64,000 nucleotides of DNA from Clostridium sp. BJN0013 (GTDB lineage Bacteria > Bacillota > Clostridia > Clostridiales > Clostridiaceae), in contig NZ_CP162495.1 in assembly GCF_040939125.1 (NCBI RefSeq), forward strand, positions 3,410,001 through 3,474,000, written 5' to 3'. The position numbers and the translations under genes are program-made. The notes under the pieces are model-generated. The model was given only the letters and a program-made list of their open reading frames with translations, did not search any database and was not told the origin of the DNA. Each line of letters begins with the position of its first letter. Within the stretch, counting starts at the first letter, position 1. This document shows positions 62,399-64,000 of the stretch, one piece after another.

Positions 62399-62854
62399 TT
62401 ATTTAATTTGCTCAGGTATTATTGAATGGTTATTTTTAATTGTAGAAAGTGTAACTATTGTCTTAGTCTTTTGAACTCCTTTAATACACTTTATTTTATT
62501 TAAAACTTTTTCAAGGGTTTCTGTATTTTCAGTAATAATTTTCAATGCATAATCAAACTCACCCGCTAAATAATGACATTCAACAATTTCATTTTCAACC
62601 TGGATGATCTCTATAAATTTATCAATAAATGTTGGGTTTTCAAGACTTACAAACATTATAACCATGAGATTCTTATTAAATTTTTTATTGTTGATAATTA
62701 TTGTATATTTTTCAATTAAGCTTGAAGCATCTAATTTTTTCAACCTGTCACTTACTGCAGGTATTGACAGATTAATCTTGCTGCTCATTTCCGAAATAGA
62801 AATTCTAGCATTTTCTTGCAGCAATTTTAGTATTTTAATATCAATATTGTCCAC
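62399..62854 (-). CDS. Lrp/AsnC family transcriptional regulator
   Basis: 151 residues. The N-terminal HTH has DIKILKLLQENARISISEMS and VSDRLKKLDASSLIEKY. The C-terminal RAM/AsnC domain (about 65-145) contains CHYLAGEFDYALKIITENTE. It probably regulates the adjacent alanine dehydrogenase gene in response to amino acids. GTG start after GAGGGTGAC. Confidence 0.92.
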   Translation of the reverse strand: MDNIDIKILKLLQENARISISEMSSKINLSIPAVSDRLKKLDASSLIEKYTIIINNKKFNKNLMVIMFVSLENPTFIDKFIEIIQVENEIVECHYLAGEFDYALKIITENTETLEKVLNKIKCIKGVQKTKTIVTLSTIKNNHSIIPEQIK

Positions 62855-62935
62855 ACCGTCACCCTCTTAAATTTATTAAGCAAATTATAATACATATATT
62901 AAAAAAATTAAATATATTTTATATAATTACATAAA

Positions 62936-62969
62936 AAATAAGGTTAAAAATTTTTTAACCTTATTTTAT
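62936..62969 (-). terminator. Terminator of hemL
   Basis: AAATAAGGTTAAAAA and TTTTTAACCTTATTT form a long stem; on the minus strand a T-run follows. It lies 60 bases after the hemL stop. Confidence 0.82.
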
Positions 62970-63031
62970 TAATCAATGTATATAAAATTATACCTTCAAA
63001 TTAAATATTTTAAGTATTTCTAAATAAAAGC

Positions 63032-64000
63032 TTAAAAAGTATTAACTGCCTGTAAGAATTTATCAATGTGTTCTTCTGTATGTTTCACATTTAAAAATAT
63101 AGCTTCAAACTGGGAAGGTGCTATATAAATACCTTGCTCAAGCATATGCTGAAAAAATTTAGCAAAAACACTGGTATCACATTTTCTGGCATCCCTATAG
63201 TTTTTAACTTCTGAGTCATTTGTAAAAAATATGGAAAACATGGCTCCACATCTATTTATTACCATAGGTATGTTTTTATCCTTTGATATTTGTTTTATAC
63301 CTTTGTCTAATTTTTTACCCAGCTTTTCAAGCTTAACATAATAATCAGGATTTTCATTCAGCTTCTTCAAAGTTGCAAGCCCAGCAGCCATTACAATTGG
63401 ATTACCTGACATGGTTCCAGCTTGATACACAGGTCCTAATGGAGAAAGTTTTTCCATTATATCTTTTCTTCCACCGTAGGCACCACAAGGCAGTCCTCCC
63501 CCCATAATTTTTGCAATGGTAGTAATATCAGGTTTTATTCCATATAAACTTTGAGCACCTTTATAGGCAACTCTAAATCCACTCATTATCTCATCAAAAA
63601 TAAGTAGACTTCCATATTCATCACAAAGTTTTCTCAATCCTTTTAAAAAATCTATTTTTCCTGGAATTACTCCCATATTTCCTGCTACAGGCTCTACTAT
63701 AATAGCTGCAATATCCTCACCATACTCTTGAAAAATATTTTCTACATTTTCAAGATCATTATATTCAGCTATAATGGTATTTTTTATACTATCTTCAGGA
63801 ACTCCTGCACTTCCCGGGATTCCTTCTGTCATAACACCTGAGCCTGCTTCTACAAGAAAATCATCAAAATGGCCATGATAACAACCTGCAAATTTTATTA
63901 TCTTATTTCTCTTTGTATATCCTCTGGCAAGTCTTACTGCACTCATAGTAGCTTCAGTACCTGAATTAACCATCCTAATCATTTCCATATTGTCTATAGT
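63032..64000 (-). CDS. hemL: Glutamate-1-semialdehyde 2,1-aminomutase (N-terminus beyond window)
   Basis: The last 323 codons are present and the N-terminal third lies past base 64000. The frame continues to the edge (TIDN before [20 protein letters not shown]). The GSA-aminomutase core is present: [39 protein letters not shown] and the PLP lysine in [18 protein letters not shown]. The enzyme makes 5-aminolevulinate, the substrate of HemB at 3158. About 59 kb separate it from hemB here, so the haem/corrinoid genes are split. Confidence 0.96.
   Translation of the reverse strand, partial: TIDNMEMIRMVNSGTEATMSAVRLARGYTKRNKIIKFAGCYHGHFDDFLVEAGSGVMTEGIPGSAGVPEDSIKNTIIAEYNDLENVENIFQEYGEDIAAIIVEPVAGNMGVIPGKIDFLKGLRKLCDEYGSLLIFDEIMSGFRVAYKGAQSLYGIKPDITTIAKIMGGGLPCGAYGGRKDIMEKLSPLGPVYQAGTMSGNPIVMAAGLATLKKLNENPDYYVKLEKLGKKLDKGIKQISKDKNIPMVINRCGAMFSIFFTNDSEVKNYRDARKCDTSVFAKFFQHMLEQGIYIAPSQFEAIFLNVKHTEEHIDKFLQAVNTF

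Overview
The window is low-GC DNA from a spore-forming anaerobic Firmicute. It carries cotJABC, a CotF-like coat protein, gerW/ytfJ, AddA, TTG and GTG starts behind strong GGAGG ribosome sites, and Clostridium-type wall and corrinoid genes. The gene content fits Clostridium sensu stricto, probably near C. kluyveri / C. ljungdahlii. The species is an inference, not something read from a marker gene.

Layout. 1-7.0 kb (minus strand) is a tetrapyrrole/corrinoid operon: a PduX-like kinase (cut by the window edge), cbiG, cobO, cobD, hemB, a MtaA/UroD-like protein and a ferredoxin-ASKHA corrinoid-activator protein. 7.3-12.1 kb holds a secreted M16C protease and an amino-acid ABC transporter lacking its ATPase. 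12.7-24.1 kb is mostly minus-strand housekeeping: addA, a GAF-GGDEF cyclase, thrC, an MFS exporter, csp (plus strand), sdaAA/sdaAB, and dhaM/dhaL without dhaK. 24.4-30.4 kb has a cysteine-desulfurase-like enzyme, TauE/SafE with DUF1634, pepD and an EamA transporter.

30.8-40.0 kb is an accessory island. A family of small secreted proteins (three intact copies, two remnants) is interleaved with two near-identical OmpR-type response regulators, one histidine kinase, a decayed TetR/YidC/radical-SAM operon, and IS3-type and IS982-type transposase remnants. The family members for which the 5' region survives share a conserved upstream block of about 55 bp. I read this as a duplicated and partly decayed two-component regulon.

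40-46 kb contains sporulation and envelope genes (gerW, DUF2953, DUF4491, an LRAT-fold protein, a CotF-like protein, cotJABC, an SDR) and tRNA-Leu(GAG). 46.4-54.8 kb has a lytic transglycosylase, coaE, polA, a DUF116 protein, a c-di-AMP (ydaO-type) riboswitch ahead of a LysM/SleB-like hydrolase, and metNI under a SAM-I riboswitch. 54.9-64 kb has a SunS-like glycosyltransferase with two neighbouring repeat/DNRLRE-like proteins, DegV, a Gpi18-like membrane glycosyltransferase, ald with an Lrp regulator, and the 3' part of hemL.

The most unusual signal is a dispersed structured repeat of about 150 bp (eight full, degenerate or deleted copies at 12.3, 29.1, 29.4, 30.5, 38.7, 41.8, 51.7 and 54.5 kb). 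Each good copy folds into a 5' hairpin plus a multi-branched 3' domain closed by TTATCC/GGATAA, with at least one compensatory base change between copies. One copy sits between the SAM riboswitch terminator and metN, one provides the stop codon of a gene, and at least two lie in 3' untranslated regions upstream of terminators.
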